This document shows, piece after piece, positions 39,997 to 48,353 of a stretch of DNA of 64,000 nucleotides. The position numbers were made by a program, and so were the translations under genes. Location of the stretch: positions 833,637-897,636 of the forward strand of contig JADJQF010000002.1 of the NCBI GenBank assembly GCA_016712885.1, given 5' to 3'. How positions within the stretch are numbered: position 1 is the first letter of the stretch; the number at the start of each line of letters is the position of its first letter. This stretch comes from Candidatus Flexicrinis proximus. Its GTDB lineage: Bacteria > Chloroflexota > Anaerolineae > Aggregatilineales > Phototrophicaceae. The notes under the pieces were generated by a model. The model had not been told where the DNA came from. It saw nothing but the letters and a program-made list of their open reading frames with translations, and ran no database searches.

Positions 39997-41895
39997 ATGT
40001 CAGACGATTTTCAGTTACAGCATGATGAGTGGTTTTATCCTTCAGACGCAGTAAAAGCGGCGGCAAACATCCAGGACTATGACGCCGTCTATGCTGAAGC
40101 CAAGGACGACATAGAGGGGTTCTGGGCCAGGCGCGCTGATGCGCTTGAGTGGTATGCGCCGTGGTCGCAAGTTCTGGATCGCAGTAATGCCCCGTTCTTC
40201 AAATGGTTCGTTGACGCCAAAACCAACATCGTACACAACGCACTCGACCGGCATATTGCAGCGGGACGCGGAAACAAGGTTGCCTACCACTGGGAAGGCG
40301 AACCCGGTGATACGCTTACCATTACGTATGCGTGGCTCAACGAACAGGTCTGCAAATTCGCCAATGTCCTTCGCGGCCTCGGAGTCAAGAAGGGCGACAC
40401 GGTTACCATCTATATGGGGCGCGTGCCGGAGATCATTGCTGCGATGCTTGCCGTGGCTAAGGTCGGCGCGACTCATAGTGTTGTCTACGGCGGCTTCAGC
40501 GAAAACGCCCTTGCGGACCGCATCAACGATGCCCAGAGCCGCGTGCTAGTGACGTGTGATGGCGCATGGCTGCGTGGAAAGATCGTACAGTTGAAGGGCA
40601 TCGCAGATGATGCCGTTGCCAAGGCACCCAGTATTCAGCATGTCGTTGTCGTCAAGCGCACGGGCCACGAGGTCAATATGACCGCTGGACGCGACGTGTG
40701 GTGGCATGATGTCATGGCACAGGCCAGCGCGGAAGCCTACACCGAGCAGATGGACGCCGAAGACCCGTTGTTCATTCTGTATACCAGCGGGACGACCGGA
40801 AAACCCAAGGGAATTCTGCACACCCACGGCGGCTACCAGGTCTACACAAGCACGACGCTCTCGTGGGTATTTGACCTGAAAGATGACGATGTTTACTGGT
40901 GCGCCGCTGATCCAGGTTGGATTACCGGACACAGCTACATTGTGTATGCCCCCCTGATCCTGGGTGCGACCAGCCTGATGTATGAGGGTGCTCCGACGTT
41001 CCCCAGCACGGACCGCTGGTGGGAACTGGTCGCCAAATATAAGGTCTCGATCCTTTATTGTGCACCGACTGCCATTCGCGGCCTGATGCGCTACGGGGAA
41101 GAACCGCCGAGCAAACATGACCTCTCAAGCCTGAGACTACTAGGCAGCGTTGGCGAGCCGATCAATCCCGAAGCATGGCGCTGGTATTTCCGGGTGATCG
41201 GCCACGAGCGCTGCCCGATTATGGATACCTGGTGGCAGACAGAAACCGGCGGCTTCATGATTACACCCCTGCCGGTCGTACCGCTGAAGCCGGGAAGCGC
41301 TACGAGACCGTTCCCTGGTATTGAAGTAGATGTAGTCGACGAGGAAGGAAACCCCTGTCCTCCAAACGTGGATGGGCTACTGGTTATCAAACAACCGTGG
41401 CCGTCAATGCTGCGTACGATATACGGCGATCCCGATCGCTATATCGCCCAGTATTGGAGCCGATTCCCCGAACAAGGCTGGTATCTGGCTGGCGACTCGG
41501 CACGCAAAGACGAGGATGGCTACATCTGGGTCATTGGCCGTGTGGACGACGTCATCAAAGTCAGCGGCTACCGGCTGGGCACGGCTGAAGTCGAAAGCGG
41601 CCTGGTCAGTCATGCGATGGTCGCCGAAGCAGCGGTGATTGGCATCCCTGACGATGTGCGTGGGAATGTGATCTACGCATACTGCATATTGGTGGCCGGC
41701 CAGGCGGGATCGGATGCATTGGCTGAGGAGCTAAAGGATCACATCCGCAAGGAGATCGGGCCGATTGCCGTGCCGAGCAAGATAGAATTCGTGTCGGCAC
41801 TGCCCAAGACGCGTAGCGGTAAAATCATGCGCCGCGTCCTAAAAGCCAGGGCGACGGGTGCGCCCGAAGGCGATATCAGCACGCTAGAGGAATAG
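39997..41895 (+). CDS. acs: Acetyl-CoA synthetase
   Basis: Converts acetate, ATP and CoA to acetyl-CoA. 632 residues, full length. The N-terminal ACS domain has EWYAPWSQVLDRSNAPFFKWF, the adenylation P-loop is LYTSGTTGKPKGI (about 262-274), WWQTETGG is near 413, and the C-terminal TRSGKIMRRVLKA holds the regulatory/catalytic lysine that is acetylated in other bacteria. Shine-Dalgarno AAGAGG. Followed by a perfect terminator. Confidence 0.97.
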   Translation: MSDDFQLQHDEWFYPSDAVKAAANIQDYDAVYAEAKDDIEGFWARRADALEWYAPWSQVLDRSNAPFFKWFVDAKTNIVHNALDRHIAAGRGNKVAYHWEGEPGDTLTITYAWLNEQVCKFANVLRGLGVKKGDTVTIYMGRVPEIIAAMLAVAKVGATHSVVYGGFSENALADRINDAQSRVLVTCDGAWLRGKIVQLKGIADDAVAKAPSIQHVVVVKRTGHEVNMTAGRDVWWHDVMAQASAEAYTEQMDAEDPLFILYTSGTTGKPKGILHTHGGYQVYTSTTLSWVFDLKDDDVYWCAADPGWITGHSYIVYAPLILGATSLMYEGAPTFPSTDRWWELVAKYKVSILYCAPTAIRGLMRYGEEPPSKHDLSSLRLLGSVGEPINPEAWRWYFRVIGHERCPIMDTWWQTETGGFMITPLPVVPLKPGSATRPFPGIEVDVVDEEGNPCPPNVDGLLVIKQPWPSMLRTIYGDPDRYIAQYWSRFPEQGWYLAGDSARKDEDGYIWVIGRVDDVIKVSGYRLGTAEVESGLVSHAMVAEAAVIGIPDDVRGNVIYAYCILVAGQAGSDALAEELKDHIRKEIGPIAVPSKIEFVSALPKTRSGKIMRRVLKARATGAPEGDISTLEE

Positions 41896-41960
41896 CCCAC
41901 ACCGCAGGCAGACCATACTCTGAAGCTGCGCGCCATTGACCACTTCATAACTGGACACGA

Positions 41961-42000
41961 AACACGGCTCATCCTGAATTTGAGGATGAGCCGTGTTTTT
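41961..42000 (+). terminator. Terminator between acs and galE
   Basis: Perfect 15-bp stem (41961-41975 with 41983-41997), 7-base loop, then a T-run on the plus strand. AAA on the other side lets it serve the convergent galE as well. Confidence 0.93.
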
Positions 42001-42074
42001 GGCAGCGGCGGGCAAGCAGTCTGGTTATATGTCCGCGCCATCGCTATTCCAAAAGAGGCGCGGCTCGTGATCGT

Positions 42075-43079
42075 TTAGTCGTCATATCCGTTCGGGTGCG
42101 CGGAATGCCAGTTCCATGCCGTGCGTACGATGGTTGCCAGGTCTGTGTAGCGCGGCGTCCAGCCCAGTTCAGCCTTGATTTTGGTACTGTCTGCGACCAG
42201 CACGGGCAAGTCCCCGGCACGGCGTCCGACCATCACGACCGGAATCTCTGTCTCCGTAATCCTTCGGGCGGTTTCAATCACTTCCATCACGGAGTAGCCA
42301 CTGCCACTGCCGAGGTTATAGACGCGACTCTGGCCATCTTTGAGTGCTTCCAGAGCGAGGATGTGTGCGTCCGCAAGATCTGTGACGTGAACGTAATCGC
42401 GGATGCAGGTACCATCAGGCGTATCGTAGTCCGTCCCGTAAACATCCACTTGTTCGCGTTTACCCAGGGCAACCTGCAAAATCAGCGGAATGAGGTGCGT
42501 CTCCGGATCGTGGTCTTCACCGATCTTACCCTCCATCTGCGCACCGCTGGCATTGAAATAGCGCAGACAACACGACTTCAGCCCATAGATCCGATCCATC
42601 CACATCAGGAGACGTTCGCCGATGTACTTGGTCTCGCCGTACACGCTGCCAGGAATGAGTTTCTCGTCTTCGGTAATGGGCAGATGTTCCGGGTTGTCGT
42701 AGAGGTTAGCGGTCGACGAAAGTATGAAACGGTTGACGCCGGTGCTTGTGCAGGCATCCAACAGGTTAATCATGGCGCTGACGTTATCACGCAGGTACTT
42801 AAATGGATCGCGCATCGACTCGCCGACCTGGATATGCGAGGCAAAGTGCAGCACCCCATCGAACGGGGGCAGGTTCATCCGAGCATGCGAGGCGAAAAAT
42901 GCCGCCAGCGCTGGCATGTCAAGCAAGTCGCCGCGAAAGAATTCGGCACGGGGATGCACCGCATCGCGATGTCCGGCACTCAAGTTATCGTACACAACAA
43001 CGTTGTGCCCCTGCTCGATCAGTTCGTATACAACATGGCTGCCGATATAGCCTGCGCCACCCGATACCAAGACCTTCAT
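42075..43079 (-). CDS. galE: UDP-glucose 4-epimerase
   Basis: Extended SDR enzyme interconverting UDP-glucose and UDP-galactose. NAD motif VSGGAGYIGSH (5-15), catalytic Ser in LSSTANLYDN and YGETK (Tyr/Lys), LRYFNASGA, and RDYVHVTDLADAHILAL. 334 residues. The ATG at 43077-43079 has AGGAT 11 bases upstream; the frame extends to 43103. Function as GalE rather than another NDP-sugar epimerase is by family resemblance. Confidence 0.94.
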   Translation of the reverse strand: MKVLVSGGAGYIGSHVVYELIEQGHNVVVYDNLSAGHRDAVHPRAEFFRGDLLDMPALAAFFASHARMNLPPFDGVLHFASHIQVGESMRDPFKYLRDNVSAMINLLDACTSTGVNRFILSSTANLYDNPEHLPITEDEKLIPGSVYGETKYIGERLLMWMDRIYGLKSCCLRYFNASGAQMEGKIGEDHDPETHLIPLILQVALGKREQVDVYGTDYDTPDGTCIRDYVHVTDLADAHILALEALKDGQSRVYNLGSGSGYSVMEVIETARRITETEIPVVMVGRRAGDLPVLVADSTKIKAELGWTPRYTDLATIVRTAWNWHSAHPNGYDD

Positions 43080-43139
43080 TTGGGAACATCCTTTGGTTGA
43101 CACCTGACTGGTTTTATACAGGACCGCATAGCCAGAACC

Positions 43140-43928
43140 TCACGGCGGGGGGGGGGCGTAACGAGATACACCCGGTACTTCGACCGCGACGCGGAACATC
43201 CGGTCGCCCTGCCGGATCTGCACATCGGCTCCCAGGTCACGCTGCACCGCCCACAATGCCTGCACGGCACCCCCGGTATACCAGTAGCGCTCTGCCGAAA
43301 GCGTAGAGAGATCGATTCCGTTCGCCGCGTTCCAGTCCGTACTGGGCATGTTGTCATTGTAGGAGATTGTCTGGGCAGACACATAGGCTCCTGTGGGCAG
43401 GAGTTCGGCAGGCGCATCCGCAACGGCGCGGCAGCGCTCAGTCGCAGAGCGATAGAAGTCCTCTGGCCAGCCTCCGAGTGCATCGGCACGATGTGCCTGA
43501 CCATTTACGACCAGCGTCAGCGTTTCAGTCTGTGTGGGACGCAGTTCCAAGGCTAAAGCATCAAGTCCTGCCCGCTGATTGTAAATCTGGTAATTGAGGG
43601 TGAGATCTTCGACAAAGACTCGTATGGCTTCGTCACTCACGCGCTGCCACGCAATCCCCTTCCCAATACCGTCAGGGGTTGAGTAGACGACTCGGTTGTC
43701 ACCGTAAATTGTGCAGTCCGCAATCTCATTGCGGCTGCCAAACGCAGCAGTGTCGATGTCGGCCGCCTCTGCGCGGAACACAACGGCAAGCGGCGAACGC
43801 TCCCAGTTGATCAGCGTGACCAGATCGGGCCGTGTCACCGGGCCAATGGGAGTAGGTACGGCGGGTGGTGACTGGCAGGCTGCCAAAATAAACATCAGAA
43901 ATGCGATAATCGTTACCCGTTTGGCCAT
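43140..43928 (-). CDS. Predicted lipoprotein of unknown function
   Basis: 262 residues with lipobox FILAACQSP (Cys18). The body has no recognised motif; a segment LRPTQTETLTLVVNGQAHRA suggests a beta-rich domain. The C-terminus YAPPPP is encoded by a run of ten consecutive G on the plus strand (43147-43156), where slippage would change only the last residues. Divergent from the ABC permease gene. Confidence 0.7.
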   Translation of the reverse strand: MAKRVTIIAFLMFILAACQSPPAVPTPIGPVTRPDLVTLINWERSPLAVVFRAEAADIDTAAFGSRNEIADCTIYGDNRVVYSTPDGIGKGIAWQRVSDEAIRVFVEDLTLNYQIYNQRAGLDALALELRPTQTETLTLVVNGQAHRADALGGWPEDFYRSATERCRAVADAPAELLPTGAYVSAQTISYNDNMPSTDWNAANGIDLSTLSAERYWYTGGAVQALWAVQRDLGADVQIRQGDRMFRVAVEVPGVSRYAPPPP

Positions 43929-43989
43929 CGTCTCGCCCTTGGCGGTATGCTATCCTGCCGTAAGTATAGCGAGAGTGTATTCTCATGCT

Positions 43990-44850
43990 ATGATGGACAC
44001 AGCAATACTCACTCAACCTGGCCGAAATTCCATGCAAATTCCGCTCCCGCTGGTTAAATTGACGCGCCTGCCGATACGCTATGGCCGCCGCGTCAGACAT
44101 ACATCCCTACGACGCTATGCGGGACTCATTACTCTGCTGATGGTTCTCGGGCTGTGGCAGTTTCTGGTTGTCGTCAAGGCGCTTCCGGCGTATCAACTTC
44201 CCGCACCTGCCGCAGTCTGGACGGAGTTCATGGATTGGGTGCGTGGCGGAAGACTGTGGCCGCATGTCTGGACGACCAGTATTGAGGTGCTAAGCGGCCT
44301 CAGCTCCGGCGCGCTGTTCGCGCTCGTGTTAGGATATCTGATCTCTCACAGCCCGCTGTTGGAGGATTTCCTCTCCCCGATCATCGTTGCGTTGCAGTCA
44401 ACCCCTGTCGTGGCCTACGCGCCATTACTGGTCTTGTGGTTTCCAGGGATTACCAGCAAGACCATCACGAGCGCGCTGATCGTGTTCTTTCCCATGCTCA
44501 TGAGTACGGTAGTTGGTATCCGAAATGTCCCGCCGAGCTTAACCGACCTGATGCGTGTATCTCAGGCAACGCGGTGGCAAATGTTCACCAAACTGGAAAT
44601 TCCCGCGGCACTACCGGTGCTGCTGAGCGGGCTGAAAACGGGCGCCACACTTTCAGTGATCGGCGCAGTGGTTGGCGAGCTGATCAACGGGAGTGCAGGG
44701 CTCGGCCATCTTGTTCGGCTTGGACTGTCCCAGTACGATATCCCCCTGGTGTTTGTGGCCGTCATACTGCTGGCCACGCTGGCATTTGTGCTCTATCGGA
44801 TGGTTGCAGAAGTAGAACGGCGCATGCTGCGCTGGCAGCAGTTCGACTAA
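43990..44850 (+). CDS. ABC transporter permease (SsuC/ThiX type)
   Basis: Inner-membrane component of an NMT1/THI5-type importer; 286 residues with about six helices. The EAA loop reads LTDLMRVSQATRWQMFTKLE ... PAALPVLLSGLKTGATL. The start is uncertain: ATGs at 43990, 43993 and 44032 are in frame and none has a clear Shine-Dalgarno. The frame is open back to 43711 over the divergent lipoprotein gene. First gene of an operon with binding protein, ATPase and GNAT. Confidence 0.9.
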   Translation: MMDTAILTQPGRNSMQIPLPLVKLTRLPIRYGRRVRHTSLRRYAGLITLLMVLGLWQFLVVVKALPAYQLPAPAAVWTEFMDWVRGGRLWPHVWTTSIEVLSGLSSGALFALVLGYLISHSPLLEDFLSPIIVALQSTPVVAYAPLLVLWFPGITSKTITSALIVFFPMLMSTVVGIRNVPPSLTDLMRVSQATRWQMFTKLEIPAALPVLLSGLKTGATLSVIGAVVGELINGSAGLGHLVRLGLSQYDIPLVFVAVILLATLAFVLYRMVAEVERRMLRWQQFD

Positions 44851-44907
44851 TTTGACTGGACGCAGCTGCACATGGCGCTGCGCTGTAGATTTCACGGAGA
44901 CGGTCAC

Positions 44908-46062
44908 ATGGCCCGACTAGGGGTAGTTCTACTATCGGCACTTATGCTCTTCGGGTTTGGTTCGACGGCTCAAGAGGCCGAACTAACACACCTCCCCATT
45001 TTCGCCTCGTTTGTCCCTAACGTACAGTTTGCTCCTCTGTATGTGGCTATCGAAGAGGGACTATTTGCTGAGGCCGGATTTGAGGTAGAGATAATCCACG
45101 GGGACGAAAACGTTGGAGTGCTGCAGGTCGCGCAGGGCGAACTCCCATTTGGACTGATTAGTGGTGAGCAGGTTATCCTGGCGCGTGCCAATGGCATACC
45201 CGTCAGGTTCATCTATGCGTGGTTCCAGAAATATCCGCAGGCGGTGGTCGCGCCCGATACTGTAACGATTGAAACGCCGGAAGACCTCGCGGGCTTACGC
45301 ATCGGGCTGCCTGGACCGTTCGGGGCAAATTACACAGCATTGACAGCGCTCCTCAGCCTGGCTGGCCTCACTGAAAGTGACGTTCAGATGGAGTCCATCG
45401 GCTATGTCGCGCCGGACATTCTTTGCGCGGGTGGCGTGGATGCCGCAGTCGTTTACAGCAACAACGAACCTCTGGAAATCCAGCGCCGGATCAATGCCGG
45501 AGAGTGCGGGGATATTACGGGCATCAATATCCTGCAAGTGGCTGACTTTGCCAACATGGCTTCGAACGGGATCGTCGCCAACGAGGATACCCTTGCGAAC
45601 CGCCCTGCTGCGGCCTGGGCAGTCACGCTGGCCTTCGATGGCGGATCATACCGGACGATTACAAACCCAGCGCGGGCCTACCTGCACAGCCTGAACTTCG
45701 TGGAGAATCTGCCGCAGTCGCCTGAGCTGATCGCGGCACTTGAATTGGCCTCGGACGAGTTCAATGCGCTATTGGAGACGCTGCCCTCGCCGGAGGCAAT
45801 TGCGGAGAAACGCTTAGCCGTCCGCGCTGAATTGGGTGAGCTGTTCGACGCCGCCGAACTTGCACAGTTCGATGTGCTGCTGGCAACACTCGAACTGTGG
45901 GGACATCCAGAGCGCGGCTCCATCAACGAAGAGGCGTGGGTGACCACGCGCGATGTCATGGCGCAGATGGGCAGCATACCGGCCGATTTTGATGTCAGCG
46001 ACGCATTTACGCTCGAGTTCATCCCTATGGGTATTGATTACGAGGGCCAACCGGCCAACTAA
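44908..46062 (+). CDS. ABC transporter substrate-binding protein (NMT1/THI5-like)
   Basis: 384 residues. Signal peptide MARLGVVLLSALMLFGFGST followed by the periplasmic-binding fold of the SsuA/THI5 family: FVPNVQFAPLYVAIEEGLFA (about 32-51), VLQVAQGELPFGLISGEQV, LAGLRIGLPGPFGANY, VAPDILCAGGVDAAVVYSNNEP. Relatives bind thiamine pyrimidine precursors, riboflavin, aliphatic sulfonates or nitrate; ligand residues cannot be read by eye. No lipobox. The ATG at 44908 has GGAG 9 bases upstream. No TPP or FMN riboswitch seen upstream. Confidence 0.9.
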   Translation: MARLGVVLLSALMLFGFGSTAQEAELTHLPIFASFVPNVQFAPLYVAIEEGLFAEAGFEVEIIHGDENVGVLQVAQGELPFGLISGEQVILARANGIPVRFIYAWFQKYPQAVVAPDTVTIETPEDLAGLRIGLPGPFGANYTALTALLSLAGLTESDVQMESIGYVAPDILCAGGVDAAVVYSNNEPLEIQRRINAGECGDITGINILQVADFANMASNGIVANEDTLANRPAAAWAVTLAFDGGSYRTITNPARAYLHSLNFVENLPQSPELIAALELASDEFNALLETLPSPEAIAEKRLAVRAELGELFDAAELAQFDVLLATLELWGHPERGSINEEAWVTTRDVMAQMGSIPADFDVSDAFTLEFIPMGIDYEGQPAN

Positions 46063-46814
46063 TGCTTAGTATCCGCAACCTCAGCGTCACATTTCAGACG
46101 CCGGAGGGCGAACCGCTCCCAGCGCTTGGGCCTGTCTCGATTCAGATGACACCCGGCGAATTCGTGTGCCTTGTGGGGCCAAGTGGCTGTGGCAAGAGCA
46201 CCATGATCAAGGTGATCGCCGGGCTGCAGCCCGCCACGAGTGGGGGCGTATTCCTGAACGACGTTCCGATCGTGAAGCCGTCGCCCAAGATCGGGTTGAT
46301 GTTTCAGGATGCGACACTGATGCCGTGGCGGACCGTACGGGACAACATCGGCCTTCCGCTTGAACTGGCCGGCGTCGAGCGGATACAGCGCGACAACATC
46401 GTGGACGGGATGCTCGACATGCTCGGGCTGACGGAGTTCGCCAGCACATATCCTGTCGGCTTATCGGGTGGGATGGCGCAGCGGGTGGCGCTTGGGCGCG
46501 TCCTGAGCCAGCGACCGGATGTGCTGCTTCTCGATGAGCCGTTCGGCGCTCTCGATGCGCTGACACGTGAACAGGTGAGTTTTGACCTGCTCCGGGCGTG
46601 GCGGCGCGACCATCAGACGATATTGATGGTCACGCACGACATCACTGAAGCCGTGGTGATGGCAGATAGGGTCCTGGTGATGGGCCGGCGTCCCGGTCAG
46701 ATCATCGAGGACATCACAGTGTCCATGCGCCGGCCGCGCCACCCTGAAGATGCGTTCTCAACCGATTTCGGTGAAATCGCGCGCTCCGTCCGCGCAGCGA
46801 TCAATCGCGCATGA
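46062..46814 (+). CDS. ABC transporter ATP-binding protein (SsuB/TauB type)
   Basis: Energises the importer. Walker A GPSGCGKST (about 37-45), Q-loop MFQDATLMPW, signature LSGGMAQRVALGR, Walker B VLLLDEPFGALD and the switch His in VTHDITEA. 250 residues. Its ATG overlaps the stop of the binding-protein gene by one base (TAATG), so translation is coupled. Confidence 0.96.
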   Translation: MLSIRNLSVTFQTPEGEPLPALGPVSIQMTPGEFVCLVGPSGCGKSTMIKVIAGLQPATSGGVFLNDVPIVKPSPKIGLMFQDATLMPWRTVRDNIGLPLELAGVERIQRDNIVDGMLDMLGLTEFASTYPVGLSGGMAQRVALGRVLSQRPDVLLLDEPFGALDALTREQVSFDLLRAWRRDHQTILMVTHDITEAVVMADRVLVMGRRPGQIIEDITVSMRRPRHPEDAFSTDFGEIARSVRAAINRA

Positions 46815-47380
46815 ACGCGCTGGACTTTAGCGCCTTACGCGCCGGGCCAATCACGCTGCATCGAATTAGCGAGCAGAATGCAGAAGCCGTACGTGACGCG
46901 CTGTCTCCCTACCCCGACGGGGACTATATGGCCGATGCGCTGGCCGACAGTTACCTGCCCCGCTACGACGACGAAGGGCGTCAAGTCCGTTACGGCTTCT
47001 ACACGACATACGATGGCGAATTGGCCGGGATGAGTCTGCTCGGAATCGCGGACTGGCAACGATTGCGCGGCTTTACCGGCGCGGACACGTTCGCCCACAT
47101 GCGCGGTCGCGGAATCGCGCCTGGCAGCAAACCACACCTGTTCTATCTTGGCTTCGCGCTCTTGGGGCTCTACCGGATCGAGACAGGTTGTCTCGTTTCG
47201 AACGCAGCGTCTAAACGCTCGTTGGACAAGACACCAGGTCTGGTCTTCGAAGGCACACTGCGCGGCTGGTTCCGCTGGACTGACGGACACTTTGAGGATG
47301 AGCACCGCTATTCCATCGTGCGCCCGGATTGGGAGACACATTACGATCCGGCCGATATCGAGATTATTCAGCCAGACTAA
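46811..47380 (+). CDS. GNAT N-acetyltransferase (RimJ/RimL-like)
   Basis: 189 residues. N-terminal ITLHRISEQNAEAVRDAL and GELAGMSLLGIADW. The acetyl-CoA loop is approximated by RGRGIAPGSKPHLFYLGFAL, followed by LYRIETGCLVSNAASKRSLD, the RimJ-like end. The start overlaps the ATPase stop by 4 bases, so it is the last gene of the ABC operon and may modify the imported compound (inference). Confidence 0.82.
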   Translation: MNALDFSALRAGPITLHRISEQNAEAVRDALSPYPDGDYMADALADSYLPRYDDEGRQVRYGFYTTYDGELAGMSLLGIADWQRLRGFTGADTFAHMRGRGIAPGSKPHLFYLGFALLGLYRIETGCLVSNAASKRSLDKTPGLVFEGTLRGWFRWTDGHFEDEHRYSIVRPDWETHYDPADIEIIQPD

Positions 47381-47395
47381 TCTGCGTCGCGACGA

Positions 47396-48319
47396 TCAGG
47401 CATGATCCAAGCCAGCGCGCACTTTTGCCTGGGCAAGCTGGGATTTTTTCACCTCACCCTGGGCAAACAGTGTGACAACGTCATCGAAGTCCCGCAGTAA
47501 GCGGTACACACGAACCTTTTCGCGGTGTCCCCAGCTCAGCTCGCGGAGCGTGGTATATCCGGCATAGACTGCGTCACGACAACCGGCGCCAACAAAATCC
47601 CATTGGTGCTCAACCGCGAAGTCGGTGGCAGGGTCTGCCGACATCCACCACTCGAAGTCGAGGACACCGGTCAGTTTCCCATCGTACTGAATTACGTTCT
47701 CAAAGTGGCAGTCACGATGGGCAATTACACCGTGAGTCACCGCATCGAAATAAGGCTGCGTCCCGACAATGAGCTGGCGCAGATCGCGAATGATGCCCGC
47801 GTCCGCCGCTCCGCCGAGTTGTTCCGACCAGGTTGCATATTGCGTAAAAAATCCAATGGGCCACTGCGAGAAACGAGTCTGGTAAGTGCCATCATTGAGC
47901 TGATGCCATTTGCCAAAGTGATCAAAACGGGTCACGTTGTGCATTCGCGCCAGGAACTGGCCTAATTCGAACGCGATGTCCAGACGCTGAGCCTGAGTCA
48001 GATCTTCTGAGTTGATGACCGACTGGCCGGGTAGCTTCGACATCAGCATATACGGAGGCGCGATCCGGGTTGAGTTATCGACCACAAGTATCCGTGGAAC
48101 AGGAAGCCCTGCGGATTCCAGCCGATCACAGACCCACTGTTCGGCCTGGAAACGCGTGGAATATTCGGGCCCCGTGCTGTCCGTAAGGCCGTCGAAGCGG
48201 ACCACGAAGGTGTCATCGATGATATAGATCGGGTTATTCCGTCCATTTGCAGGCCGAGATATGCTTCGTGCAGGCCGCAGGCCATGTTCCGAGAGAATTG
48301 TGTCAATGAATTGCTGCAT
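47396..48319 (-). CDS. APH-family phosphotransferase
   Basis: 307 residues. Kinase-like fold with FVVRFDG in the N-lobe, the catalytic loop HGVIAHRDCHFENVIQ (about 206-221) and the metal motif VLDFEWWMSADPATDF. Related proteins phosphorylate small hydroxylated compounds or aminoglycosides. No evidence for antibiotic resistance here. Not closely similar to the phosphotransferase at 11.1 kb. Stands between the GNAT gene (convergent) and pucR. Confidence 0.85.
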   Translation of the reverse strand: MQQFIDTILSEHGLRPARSISRPANGRNNPIYIIDDTFVVRFDGLTDSTGPEYSTRFQAEQWVCDRLESAGLPVPRILVVDNSTRIAPPYMLMSKLPGQSVINSEDLTQAQRLDIAFELGQFLARMHNVTRFDHFGKWHQLNDGTYQTRFSQWPIGFFTQYATWSEQLGGAADAGIIRDLRQLIVGTQPYFDAVTHGVIAHRDCHFENVIQYDGKLTGVLDFEWWMSADPATDFAVEHQWDFVGAGCRDAVYAGYTTLRELSWGHREKVRVYRLLRDFDDVVTLFAQGEVKKSQLAQAKVRAGLDHA

Positions 48320-48353
48320 TTAGCCTCAAACGACAAGACCCTAAGGCTCTGAT

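Noticed and set aside
42096..43100. 334-codon plus-strand open frame
   Set aside because: Antisense to galE across its full length.
44851..44907. Riboswitch before the THI5-like binding protein
   Set aside because: Only 57 bases separate the genes and no conserved aptamer core is visible; the region before 43990 also lacks one.
47396..48319. Aminoglycoside resistance gene
   Set aside because: Shares only the general APH fold; chromosomal context and divergence give no support for resistance.
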